Assembly (NCBI RefSeq): GCF_030160635.1
Contig: NZ_BSOS01000065.1
Span: 124,001 to 188,000, forward strand
DNA: 64,000 bases
Origin: Acidocella aquatica
GTDB lineage: Bacteria; Pseudomonadota; Alphaproteobacteria; Acetobacterales; Acetobacteraceae
Direction of reading: 5' to 3'
Position numbers and translations under genes: made by a program. Below the pieces are notes generated by a model. It was not told the origin of the DNA and searched no databases. It saw only the letters and a program-made list of their open reading frames with translations. The first letter of the stretch is position 1. The number at the start of each line of letters is the position of its first letter. This document shows, piece after piece, positions 17,478 through 25,469 of this stretch.

Positions 17478-18038
17478 ATGCCTGACGGCGGGTCAAATTT
17501 TCCCGCTCTCGTCTTGAATGCGGATTTCCGTCCGCTGTCCTATTTTCCGTTGTCGACCTGGAACTGGCAGGATGCCGTGAAAGCGGTGTTCCTTGATCGT
17601 GTCTCGGTGCTTTCCGAATATGAGAAAGAGGTCCACAGCCCCAGCTTCACCATGCGCCTGCCCAGCGTCATCGCGCTGCGCGACTTCATCCCCTCCGCGC
17701 GCAACCCGGCCTTCACCCGCTTCAACGTGTTCCTGCGCGACATTTTCACCTGCCAATATTGCGGCCACAAGCGCGCCGCCCCGGAGCTGACCTTCGACCA
17801 CGTCATCCCCCGCGCCCATGGCGGGCGCACGAGCTGGGAGAATGTCGTCACCGCCTGCGGACCGTGCAACCTGCGCAAGGGCAGCAAGCTGCCGCGCGAA
17901 TGCAACATGATCCCCCATCAGGAACCCCGCCGCCCCACCAGCTGGGAACTGCAGGACCGGGGCAGGGGCTTCCCGCCCAATTTCCTGCACCAGAGCTGGC
18001 GCGATTTCCTCTACTGGGATTCCGAGCTGGAGAATTAA
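17478..18038 (+). CDS. HNH endonuclease family protein
   Basis: A 186-residue protein. The central HNH/McrA-type ββα-metal fold reads CQYCGHKRAAPELTFDHVIPRAHGGRTSWENVVTACGPCN (residues about 94-133), with two CxxC zinc knuckles and the catalytic His in FDHV. The N-terminus (VLNADFRPLSYFPLSTWNWQDAVKAVFLDRV) matches the standard domain preceding HNH in a stand-alone family common in alphaproteobacteria. It is not inside an intron or intein and no restriction or toxin partner is adjacent, so a housekeeping role is more likely than mobility. The function is unknown. It is divergent from gluQ. Confidence 0.85.
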   Translation: MPDGGSNFPALVLNADFRPLSYFPLSTWNWQDAVKAVFLDRVSVLSEYEKEVHSPSFTMRLPSVIALRDFIPSARNPAFTRFNVFLRDIFTCQYCGHKRAAPELTFDHVIPRAHGGRTSWENVVTACGPCNLRKGSKLPRECNMIPHQEPRRPTSWELQDRGRGFPPNFLHQSWRDFLYWDSELEN

Positions 18039-18132
18039 CCAGCCCGCCGCACCCTTGCTCTCCCGCGGTTTTCGTTGGATCAGACGAACAAGGCCTCCTC
18101 GGGGCCGAGGGTGAATTCTGAACAGAGGTTGT

Positions 18133-18567
18133 ATGCCGATCGTAATCGAACCAGCGGTGCTGGAAAAAGCTCTCGCCGGCGGGGTGCTCATCGGCATTTC
18201 CGCCGCCGGGTTGTTATTGGTCAATGGCCGCATCGCCGGCATCAGCGGCATCATGGCGGGGGCCTCCGGGCGGCAGTCCAAAATCTGGCAATGGGCATTT
18301 CTGCTCGGCCTGGTGATGGCGGGTATCGCCGCGGCCCCGCTTGGGCGCGGGTTGCCCGCCGCTCTGGGGCGCGAGTCGCTGCCCTTGCTGGCGGCGGCCG
18401 GCCTGCTGGTCGGCTTTGGCACCCGCCTGAGCAATGGCTGCACCAGCGGCCACGGCGTTTGCGGCATCGCCCAGCTCAACCCGCGTTCCATCATCGCCAC
18501 TTGCGTGTTCATGCTTGCCGCCGGGCTCACCGTGTTCGTCACCCGCCACCTCCTGGGGCACGGCTGA
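18133..18567 (+). CDS. YeeE/YedE-family sulfur transporter, first half
   Basis: A 144-residue membrane protein with four hydrophobic helices. The motif [15 protein letters not shown], with its conserved Cys-x-x-Gly-His-Gly, marks the YeeE/YedE (TsuA) family that takes up thiosulfate or related sulfur species. It has only half the size of full YeeE; the second half is the next gene, which overlaps it by 1 base (TGATG). The pair therefore acts as a split transporter, probably a heterodimer. Confidence 0.88.
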   Translation: MPIVIEPAVLEKALAGGVLIGISAAGLLLVNGRIAGISGIMAGASGRQSKIWQWAFLLGLVMAGIAAAPLGRGLPAALGRESLPLLAAAGLLVGFGTRLSNGCTSGHGVCGIAQLNPRSIIATCVFMLAAGLTVFVTRHLLGHG

Positions 18568-18995
18568 TGCGCCCCACGCACATATTTTCCGCCTTCGCCT
18601 TTGGCCTCATCCTCGGCGCCGGGCTGATCCTCTCCGGCATGGCCGATCCTGACCGCGTCAAAGCCTTCCTCGATGTCTCCGGCGCCTGGAATCCCTCCCT
18701 GGCCCTGGTCATGGGCGGCGCCATCGCCGTTGCCGCCCCGGCCTTTGTTTGGGCCAAACGCCGCCGCCTCACCCCGCGCGGCTGCGCCGCCGCCTCTCCC
18801 GGCGACAAACTGGCCAGCACCAAACTTGTTCTCGGCGCCGCGATCTTTGGTCTCGGCTGGGGGCTTTCGGGCATCTGCCCCGGCCCCGGCATCGTCCTGC
18901 TCGGCTATGGCGCACGCGGCGCAATCATCTTCGCCGTCACCATGGTCATCGGCGCCCGCCTCGCCGGGTTGTTTGCCCCACCCGGGGACGCATGA
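18567..18995 (+). CDS. YeeE/YedE-family sulfur transporter, second half (DUF6691-like)
   Basis: A 142-residue membrane protein that starts with ATG at 18567 inside the upstream stop. It has about four helices and the conserved GLSGICPGPGIVLL motif carrying the Cys that corresponds to the second half of YeeE. Together with the preceding gene it makes the complete sulfur-channel fold. No rhodanese, persulfide dioxygenase or ArsR regulator is adjacent, although such genes often accompany this pair. Confidence 0.85.
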   Translation: MRPTHIFSAFAFGLILGAGLILSGMADPDRVKAFLDVSGAWNPSLALVMGGAIAVAAPAFVWAKRRRLTPRGCAAASPGDKLASTKLVLGAAIFGLGWGLSGICPGPGIVLLGYGARGAIIFAVTMVIGARLAGLFAPPGDA

Positions 18996-19067
18996 ACAAC
19001 TTGTCATCAGCCCGCGGCAATGGCACTGCGGGATGACCAGATTACCAGCCTCGAGGAAAGCAGCATC

Positions 19068-19955
19068 ATGAGCGAAGTCAAAATCGGCAACCGCCCCGTC
19101 GGCGGCAGGCACCCCTGCTACGTCATCGCCGAAATCGGCATCAACCATAACGGCGATCTCGACATCGCCAAACACCTGATCGACGTCGCCGTTGCCGCCG
19201 GCTGCGATGCCGTCAAATTCCAGAAGCGCACCGTCGATGTCGTCTACACGCCCGAGGAACTCGCCCGCCCGCGCGAAAACCCTTTTGGCGCCACCAATGG
19301 CGACCTCAAGCGCGGCCTCGAGTTCGGCCACGCCGAATATCACGAGATCGACGCCTATTGCGCCAAAAAGAACATCGCCTGGTTCGCCTCCTGCTGGGAT
19401 GAAGCCTCCGTCGACTTCATCGACCATTTTGACCCCCCGGCCTATAAAATCGCCTCCGCCAGCCTCACCGATGACGACCTGCTGCGCCACACCCGCGCCA
19501 AGGGCAAAGCCATCATCCTCTCCACCGGCATGAGCAGCCTGGAGCAGATCGACCATGCGGTTCAGGTTCTCGGCAAAAAGGACCTCATAATCCTCCACTC
19601 CAGCAGCACCTACCCGGCCCATTACGAGGAGCTGAACCTGCGCGTCATCCCCGTGCTGGCGCAGCAGTTTGATGTTCCGGTCGGCTATTCGGGCCACGAA
19701 ACCGGCATCCCCTCCTCCGTCGCCGCCGCCGCCATCGGCGCCTGCGTGGTGGAGCGCCACCTCACGCTCGACCGCGCCATGTGGGGCTCAGACCACGCCG
19801 CCTCCCTGGAGCCCAACGGCATCACCCGCCTGGTGCGCGACATCCGCCTGGTCGAAACCTCCATGGGCGACGGCGTCAAGCGCGTGCTTGACCGCGAAAA
19901 GCCGGTCATCGAAAAACTCCGCCGCGTCCACGGCCCGCGCATCCAAGGCGCATAA
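19068..19955 (+). CDS. NeuB-family sialic/nonulosonic acid synthase, short form
   Basis: A 295-residue TIM-barrel enzyme that condenses phosphoenolpyruvate with an N-acyl hexosamine. The ATG at 19068 follows GAGGAAAG. Diagnostic segments are YVIAEIGINHNGDLDIAKHL, DAVKFQKRT, KIASASLTDDDLL, ILSTGMSS, VGYSGHETGIP and VERHLTLDRAMWGSDHAASL. Canonical NeuB has about 345 residues with a C-terminal SAF (antifreeze-like) domain; this protein stops before it. It heads a coupled operon with a KdsC-like phosphatase, a GT2 and an SDR. The exact sugar cannot be read; no NeuC or NeuA-type gene is in the window. Confidence 0.85.
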   Translation: MSEVKIGNRPVGGRHPCYVIAEIGINHNGDLDIAKHLIDVAVAAGCDAVKFQKRTVDVVYTPEELARPRENPFGATNGDLKRGLEFGHAEYHEIDAYCAKKNIAWFASCWDEASVDFIDHFDPPAYKIASASLTDDDLLRHTRAKGKAIILSTGMSSLEQIDHAVQVLGKKDLIILHSSSTYPAHYEELNLRVIPVLAQQFDVPVGYSGHETGIPSSVAAAAIGACVVERHLTLDRAMWGSDHAASLEPNGITRLVRDIRLVETSMGDGVKRVLDREKPVIEKLRRVHGPRIQGA

Positions 19956-19957
19956 TT

Positions 19958-20437
19958 ATGCCGCTGGTGGACGCCGTGGTGCTCGATGTCGACGGCGTCC
20001 TCACCGATGGCAGCTTCTGGTGGGGACCAAACGGCGAGGAGTGGAAGCGCTTCCACTTCGCCGATGTCATGGGTATCTCGCGTGGCCGCCAGGCTGGTCT
20101 GGTCTTCGGCCTCATCTCCGGCGAGGCCAGCCCCCTGGTTGACCGTTTTGCCGCCAAAATGCAGATCACCCAGGTCTTTAAAGGCATCAAGGACAAAGGC
20201 GCCGCCCTGCGCCAATTCTCCGCCAACACCGCCATCCCCCTGTCGCGCATCTGCTTCATGGGCGATGACGTGAACGACCTCCCAGCCTTCGCCCTCGCGG
20301 GCCTCGCCGCCGCCCCCGCCAACGCCCAACCCCAGGTGCTGGCCGCCGCCGCCATCCGCCTCACCCAATCAGGCGGCAACGGCGCCGTGCGTGCGTTGAT
20401 AGAGCTGGTGCTGGCCCCGGTGGAGGCCACGCCATGA
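19958..20437 (+). CDS. KdsC-like HAD phosphatase
   Basis: A 159-residue capless HAD enzyme resembling 3-deoxy-manno-octulosonate-8-phosphate phosphatase. Motif I is LDVDGVLTDGSF, motif III has the Lys in KGIKDKGAAL, and motif IV is FMGDDVNDLPAF. It starts 2 bases after the NeuB-like gene and overlaps the next GT2 by 4 bases. It probably dephosphorylates a 9-phosphate or 8-phosphate ulosonate, such as the product of the NeuB-like synthase if that enzyme uses a phosphorylated hexosamine; this is inference. Confidence 0.85.
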   Translation: MPLVDAVVLDVDGVLTDGSFWWGPNGEEWKRFHFADVMGISRGRQAGLVFGLISGEASPLVDRFAAKMQITQVFKGIKDKGAALRQFSANTAIPLSRICFMGDDVNDLPAFALAGLAAAPANAQPQVLAAAAIRLTQSGGNGAVRALIELVLAPVEATP

Positions 20438-21393
20438 CCACCCCCCCGGACAAACTCATCTGCGCCGTCCTCCCCTGCTACAACGAATCGGGCAACATCG
20501 CCCCCTTGTATGAGCGCATCACCGCCGCCTTCGCCACCATCCCGGACCAGCGCTACACCCTCCTCTTCATCGACAACGCCTCCACCGACTCCACCGTTGC
20601 TGAAATCAAACAACTTGCCGCGCGAGACTCCCGCGTGAGCCTCATCGTCAACGCCCGCAATTTCGGCGTTTTGCGCTCAGGCCTGCACGGCTTTCTCTCC
20701 GCCCCCGGCGACGCGCTGATCACCATGGTAACAGACCTGCAAGACCCGCCCGAGATGATCCCCGCCTTCGTCAACAAATGGCGCGAGGGTTTCAAGGTCG
20801 TCATCGGCATCAAGCCCGAAAGCCGCGAAAACCGGCTGATGTTCCTCATCCGCCGCGCCTATTACAAACTCATCGGCCGCCTCTCCGAAGTTCCGCTCAT
20901 CGAAAATTTCACCGGCTTTGGCCTTTATGACCGCGAAGTGGTCGAGCAGGTCCGCGCCACGGGCGACCGCTACCCCTATTTCCGCGGCCTGATCGCCGAC
21001 CTCGGCTACCCCCGCGCCGAAATCCCCTTCATCCAGCCAAGGCGCGAACGCGGCGTCACCAGCAATAATTTCTACTCCCTGTATGACCTTGCGATGCTCG
21101 GCATCACCAGCCACTCCAAAGTCCCCCTGCGCCTCGCCACCATGGCCGGCTTCTGCCTCTCCGCCATCAGCCTGCTCGTGGCGCTTGGCTACCTGGCGGC
21201 AAAATTATTGTTCTGGTACCGCTTCCCCGCCAACACCGCCCCCATCCTCATCGCCGTATTCTTTTTCGCCTCGGTGCAATTGTTCTTCATCGGCATTTTG
21301 GGCGAATATATCGGTGTTATTCTTACTCATGTCACCAAAAGACCGTTGGTGATTGAGAAGGAGCGGGTGGGGAGATTGGAGGTGGAACGATGA
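20434..21393 (+). CDS. Family 2 glycosyltransferase, DPM1/GtrB-like
   Basis: A 319-residue inner-membrane enzyme. The GT-A domain shows AVLPCYNESGNIAPL, the donor-site Asp in LLFIDNASTD and the DxD-type VTDLQDPPEM. Two C-terminal helices (about 228-255 and 268-295) anchor it, as in GtrB and ArnC, which load sugars onto undecaprenyl phosphate. It overlaps the HAD gene upstream and the SDR gene downstream by 4 bases each (ATGA). Base composition shifts sharply at its 3' end. Confidence 0.9.
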   Translation: MTTPPDKLICAVLPCYNESGNIAPLYERITAAFATIPDQRYTLLFIDNASTDSTVAEIKQLAARDSRVSLIVNARNFGVLRSGLHGFLSAPGDALITMVTDLQDPPEMIPAFVNKWREGFKVVIGIKPESRENRLMFLIRRAYYKLIGRLSEVPLIENFTGFGLYDREVVEQVRATGDRYPYFRGLIADLGYPRAEIPFIQPRRERGVTSNNFYSLYDLAMLGITSHSKVPLRLATMAGFCLSAISLLVALGYLAAKLLFWYRFPANTAPILIAVFFFASVQLFFIGILGEYIGVILTHVTKRPLVIEKERVGRLEVER

Positions 21394-22178
21394 CGTATGT
21401 ATTTAAACCCAGAGTCGCTCTTATAACGGGTGGTGGGTCAGGTATCGGTGCAGCCATGGCCAGGGAATTGGCGTCACGAAAAACGTACGTTGTCGTTGCG
21501 GATATCGATCTTAAAAAAGCCGCAAACGTAAGCCATGAGATCGGCGAAAGAGCAGAAGCCATTAAACTCGATGTAACGGACCGTAATCAGGTAGAGGCTC
21601 TATTGATTAGCTTGCAAGATCGTCTTGGTAGCCTAGATTGTCTGGTGAATTGTGCTGGCATCAATTCTTATGGAGAGGCGCTTGATGCCCCTTGGAGCGA
21701 TTGGCACCGGATAATATCCGTGAATCTAATGGGAACCATAACCTCAAGTATGGCTGCGTATGCCGTGATGGCAAAACAGGGGCATGGAACAATCATCAAC
21801 ATGGGCTCGATGGCAACATTTCTTGTTGATCCACTTTTTGCCCCTTATGTAACTAGCAAATTTGGTGTCGTTGGTTTCTCGCGCGCATTGGGCGTCGAAG
21901 CCGAAGCTTATGGCATCCACGTTTGCGTTGTTTGTCCAGGCAACATTCTAACTCCTATGCGGGGAGAAAAATACAAGCTTTCTTGGTTAACGCCGGCCAT
22001 GACAACAACATTGGCGGTAAAAAAAATTCTTCAAGGCGTAAAGAAGCGCCGCCGAATCATTGTGTTCCCCTTTCATGCCAAAATGTTTTGGTGGCTTGAT
22101 CGGATTAGTCCAAGGCTTCTCAATTCAGTGAGACGAGAAATTTTTAGGCGTGCCAAAAAGCGAGTAAATTCAAATTAA
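21390..22178 (+). CDS. Short-chain dehydrogenase/reductase
   Basis: A 262-residue SDR. The cofactor motif is ALITGGGSGIGAAMA, followed by NCAGIN, the catalytic Ser in NMGSMA, and Tyr-x-x-x-Lys in YVTSKFGVVG. The VADID stretch after beta-2 suggests NAD(H) preference. The C-terminus is basic and amphipathic (KMFWWLDRISPRLLNSVRREIF), possibly membrane-associated. It is translationally coupled to the GT2 upstream (ATGA) but is much more AT-rich, so it was probably acquired or exchanged as a module. The substrate, possibly a polyprenyl-linked or nucleotide sugar, is unknown. Confidence 0.88.
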   Translation: MTYVFKPRVALITGGGSGIGAAMARELASRKTYVVVADIDLKKAANVSHEIGERAEAIKLDVTDRNQVEALLISLQDRLGSLDCLVNCAGINSYGEALDAPWSDWHRIISVNLMGTITSSMAAYAVMAKQGHGTIINMGSMATFLVDPLFAPYVTSKFGVVGFSRALGVEAEAYGIHVCVVCPGNILTPMRGEKYKLSWLTPAMTTTLAVKKILQGVKKRRRIIVFPFHAKMFWWLDRISPRLLNSVRREIFRRAKKRVNSN

Positions 22179-22383
22179 TGCATACGAAATGGCACTCTAT
22201 TTCAAAAAAATTTAAAATTTTGGCTGTTTTTGCTATGTCAAGAAGTTGTTGGATCGTGGCCAAGTCTATGGCTGAAGCAGATAATGGAGCAGGGATAAAC
22301 GGCCTGTGATATATCGCTAATTTTTATTGCAAGTAAAAAATTAATTGTTTAATTTAAAAAGATGAAGACTAAAAATTTAAAAT

Positions 22384-23322
22384 TTAAAGAAAAACCATCA
22401 TCCCGACATTTTTTATAAACGATCCAAACCAAAGTCCGTGTCTTATGACGCGAACGCGGCGCATTACCATGGTGCTAGATGGCAAACAAGAAGCTGCTTC
22501 AAGTGCTAAATAATCAGATGTTTTTAATTTATCTCGAAAACGCAATGAAAATGCGGTGGCTTGAAGTGCTAACTGACGAATCAGAAATTGTACTCGACTG
22601 TGAGCTTTGCCGATTTTTTTTGCGGCTTGACTATAATTTTGTGTCAACGGCTCCAGAGAATCATTGGCGCCATGCCTTCTGTAAAGAAGGGTAGATTTTT
22701 TAATTAAAACAATTTTGCCAAATGCGCAGGCTACGAGCGCCAGCCACCAGTCGTGATAAGCGGCACCGCCATTTAACGGCATAGCTAAAGTAAGAAGAGG
22801 ACGGTTGAACAACATTGTTGGACCCAAAACAGGGTTTTCCATCACCATCAGTGACAGCTTTGATGTCGAATTCGTATTCATCCTTGCCCACTTCCAGAGC
22901 GATGGTGAAATAGGTTTCAGGTCTTTGTCAACAGGTTCTGCGTCAGTGCCGATAACAATGGGCATATCTACCCCAAATTCTTTCTCAGCTTGCATCATCA
23001 CTTCGTATGTCAGCGTAATTTTCCCAGGTTTCCATACATCATCAGGGTCGCCGACCATTATTAGCTCTGCGCAACATTCATCAAAAATAGCCTCATAGTT
23101 TCCAACTATTCCGAGGTTTATTTTTTCTGGATTTTTGATAATTTTTATTTTTTCGCCAAGCCGGTTTCCCCAAGAAAGAATAATATTTTCAGTGCCGTCT
23201 TTGGAGCCATCGTCACGGGTCACTATTCTCCAATTGGAGAAATCCTGCTGCACGATAGATTCCAGAAAAGCATCAAGCCATTGCGCAGAATTATAGGTTG
23301 GAACGGCGATATCAATGTTCAT
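22384..23322 (-). CDS. Family 2 glycosyltransferase
   Basis: A 312-residue GT-A enzyme without membrane anchors. The N-terminus MNIDIAVPTYNSAQWLDAFLESI, the nucleotide-binding RDDGSKDGT and the segment LIMVGDPDDVWKPGKI (DxD-like with DDVW) are typical of the rhamnosyl/dTDP-sugar transferase branch. The acceptor-side segment is GGAAYHDWWLALVACAFG. It overlaps the methyltransferase gene by 11 bases and lies in the AT-rich island, so these two genes probably act on the same glycan. Donor and acceptor are not determinable here. Confidence 0.88.
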   Translation of the reverse strand: MNIDIAVPTYNSAQWLDAFLESIVQQDFSNWRIVTRDDGSKDGTENIILSWGNRLGEKIKIIKNPEKINLGIVGNYEAIFDECCAELIMVGDPDDVWKPGKITLTYEVMMQAEKEFGVDMPIVIGTDAEPVDKDLKPISPSLWKWARMNTNSTSKLSLMVMENPVLGPTMLFNRPLLTLAMPLNGGAAYHDWWLALVACAFGKIVLIKKSTLLYRRHGANDSLEPLTQNYSQAAKKIGKAHSRVQFLIRQLALQATAFSLRFRDKLKTSDYLALEAASCLPSSTMVMRRVRVIRHGLWFGSFIKNVGMMVFL

Positions 23323-24070
23323 TTTGACTGTCCTGCTTTATTCCGATACCTAATATCGCAGCGCTCACTGGAATCTTTAATCCTTCAAGACCAATCCCTG
23401 CAATAAGGTGAATTTTTTGAATTGATTCCGAGAAAGTATTGAATGCAACTTTGATGATGCACACGATAGTGTCTATAAATAGACCACGCTGAGTTATGAC
23501 TGCAGATTTAGCTTTCATAGTTAAAACCTCCTGAAAGCCTCCAATCTTTAAAATGAATCTCAATGATTCGATACTGAATAAACATTTGTGCGTCCAGTCA
23601 CAATATCTCCAACGTGCCGCTAAAGGAGAATCTGCATTGGGGACTTCACAAACGAGTTTGCCACCGGGGGCCAAAGCAAATCTAACGGAGGAGATAAACT
23701 CTGCTTGATGCTCTACGGAAACATGTTCTAAAACGTGCATAAAAAAAATCAGAGCGTATTTGTTCTCATCTTTGCGCAAAAAATCATTCACTTTGTCTTC
23801 GGGTACATACTTTATGGGGATACCATATTTTTGAGCGTCTAAGGCTAGATTTTTATCAATATCTAATCCCAAGGCATTTTTATATTCATTTTTTAGTAAT
23901 AGGCTGATTACCAATCCATTGCCCGGTCCAATTTCTAGAATAGGTGCCTCACGATTGGCAGGAAGATATGGGCGAATAGTCTCAAAATTTCGATTGGCTA
24001 ATAAATGCCATACCGGACTATCTTTGTCACGCGCAGAATAGTAATGCTTGGAATAATCTATCGTTGACAT
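23312..24070 (-). CDS. SAM-dependent methyltransferase (class I)
   Basis: A 252-residue protein. Motif I is ILEIGPGNGLVISLLL, motif II ALGLDIDKNLA, followed by IFFMHVLEHV (typical of the Methyltransf_23 type) and LAPGGKLVCEVPN. The start is the ATG at 24070; an in-frame TTG lies one codon upstream. A C-terminal hydrophobic stretch (LIAGIGLEGLKIPVSAAILGIGI) could be membrane-associated. It sits directly upstream of, and overlaps, the GT2 gene in the AT-rich island. It probably methylates or caps a surface sugar. Confidence 0.85.
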   Translation of the reverse strand: MSTIDYSKHYYSARDKDSPVWHLLANRNFETIRPYLPANREAPILEIGPGNGLVISLLLKNEYKNALGLDIDKNLALDAQKYGIPIKYVPEDKVNDFLRKDENKYALIFFMHVLEHVSVEHQAEFISSVRFALAPGGKLVCEVPNADSPLAARWRYCDWTHKCLFSIESLRFILKIGGFQEVLTMKAKSAVITQRGLFIDTIVCIIKVAFNTFSESIQKIHLIAGIGLEGLKIPVSAAILGIGIKQDSQNEH

Positions 24071-24223
24071 CAAGGGCCTGCTTTCAGTGTTTGTAGCCTT
24101 TTAATTTTCATAACTTTTAAAATTTTCAAGGAAGACTTGGGCATCTATTTATGCATTTTGTTGTTAGCTTAGGTTAAATAATATAAGCTTATCTATGACT
24201 ATCATATTCATCGTTACTCACCC

Positions 24224-24451
24224 TCACACCACCCCCTCACTCTCCTCCGTCAGCGCCCCCAGCATCCGCGCCCTTAACGCCGCGCGCGGCAGCAGCGGTG
24301 TCATCTCCTCCAGCCCTATCGCCTTCGCAACCGTCCCCAAATCCGGCATGAACAACCCGCCCCCGGCCCTGATGTCATGAGCGCGCCGCCAACTCCCCCG
24401 CTCCACCGGAAAAGAGGCAATAAAATCAGCGCCGCGCACCGCAATGGTCAT
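24224..24451 (-). CDS. Hypothetical protein, 75 residues
   Basis: An open frame from ATG at 24451 beginning MTIAVRGADFIASFPVERG and ending ALTEESEGVV. It has GC-rich, coding-like codon use and lies 24 bases downstream of the epimerase gene on the same strand, at the edge of the AT-rich island. I recognise no domain. It may be a small real gene, or the remnant of a longer gene truncated when the island was exchanged. Confidence 0.4.
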   Translation of the reverse strand: MTIAVRGADFIASFPVERGSWRRAHDIRAGGGLFMPDLGTVAKAIGLEEMTPLLPRAALRARMLGALTEESEGVV

Positions 24452-24475
24452 AATATCCCCAAACCAAGTGTTATC

Positions 24476-25405
24476 TTACCCCAATGATGCCAGATACCCC
24501 GCCGTGTCGGCAATCTGTTCATCCAGCCCGCGCAGGCTCACCCCCGCCAGCGCCGCCGCCCGGCGATACCCCGCCATATCCCCCGTATAATAATCCGCCG
24601 CCCCCTCGCGCCACGCCGGGCGTATAATCTCCGCGCCGCCCGCGCCCATCACCCGCGCCACCCGCGCCGCCAGATCGCCAATCTCCACCTCCACCTCGCC
24701 CGCCGTATCAAACCCCTCCAGCGTCACTCCCCGCAGCAACCCCGCCAGCCCGATGCTCAACACATCCCCCACATGCGCATAAGAGCGCCAGACCGGATGC
24801 GCCGCCCGTAACCGCACCGGCCGGCCCCCAGCCACATCCGCGATCATGCAGGCCAGCGCATAGTGATTCACATTATTGATAAACGGCCCCGCCAGATTGA
24901 AAATCCGCGGTATCACCGCCGGAAACCCCAGCCGTTTCGCCAGCGCCGCAAAAACCGCCTCGTCCTCCAGCTTCAACGCGCCATAAATATCGTGCTCCGC
25001 CCGATACGCCGCCCCCGAGGAGGGAATGAAAACCCCCGCCGCCCCGTTGCGCTCAATATAGCCGCGCACGGCCGCCGTAATCCGCCGGTTCACCGCCTCA
25101 AAATCAGGCGCCTGCGCAAAGCCGCGCGTCAAAAACGCAAAATGCAAAACCAGCCCCGGCGGCCCCGCCTCGCGCTCCAGCTCCGCGAACGCGCGCGCCT
25201 GCACCACAAGCCCGCAGCGCAGCCGCACATCACGCGCCGCCGCCGCATACACGCGCACCCGCCGCGCGAAGTCCTCGCCCAGCGCGCCCTCCAACATCTC
25301 CAGCGCCGCCTGGCCCAGCCACCCGCCCGTGCCGGTCACCACCACCGGCACATCGCGCAGCCGCAGCGCCCCGGCCAGGGCAGGGGGGAGGCAAAGCCGT
25401 TTCAT
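24476..25405 (-). CDS. NAD-dependent epimerase/dehydratase family protein
   Basis: A 309-residue extended SDR. The start is taken as the ATG at 25405 (MKRLCLPPALAGALRL); an in-frame TTG at 25447 adds 14 residues. The Rossmann loop is VVVTGTGGWLGQAALEML. SSGAAYRAEHDIYGALKLEDE supplies a Ser and a Tyr-x-x-x-Lys (YGALK). NLAGPFINNVNHYALACMIADV resembles the substrate-binding part of sugar-nucleotide epimerases and reductases. The neighbouring flippase is divergent. It probably makes an activated sugar for this glycan locus; the precise reaction is unknown. Confidence 0.82.
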   Translation of the reverse strand: MKRLCLPPALAGALRLRDVPVVVTGTGGWLGQAALEMLEGALGEDFARRVRVYAAAARDVRLRCGLVVQARAFAELEREAGPPGLVLHFAFLTRGFAQAPDFEAVNRRITAAVRGYIERNGAAGVFIPSSGAAYRAEHDIYGALKLEDEAVFAALAKRLGFPAVIPRIFNLAGPFINNVNHYALACMIADVAGGRPVRLRAAHPVWRSYAHVGDVLSIGLAGLLRGVTLEGFDTAGEVEVEIGDLAARVARVMGAGGAEIIRPAWREGAADYYTGDMAGYRRAAALAGVSLRGLDEQIADTAGYLASLG

Positions 25406-25469
25406 CAGGCGCAGTTGGCGCGGCGCGCCCAGCCGGTCATTATGCAATCCATGACCTTAGAGACCACTC

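Larger units (their letters stand above)
21390..24223. other. AT-rich island inside the glycan locus
   Basis: Base composition falls abruptly here: for example, 23761-23820 has 23 G/C in 60, whereas flanking genes are clearly GC-rich with G/C-ending codons. The island holds the SDR, a GT2 and a methyltransferase, plus two gene-free stretches (22179-22383 and 24071-24223) in which I see no further features. The composition points to horizontal acquisition of an O-antigen or capsule-type cassette. Confidence 0.7.

Noticed and set aside
17478-18038. HNH gene as a homing or mobile-element nuclease
   Set aside because: It is free-standing with its own conserved N-terminal domain, has normal base composition, and no intron, intein or phage genes surround it.
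17493-19760. A minus-strand open frame of about 755 codons across the HNH, YeeE and NeuB-like genes
   Set aside because: It crosses three well-supported plus-strand genes and has the Gly/Ala/Asp-rich composition of an antisense shadow.
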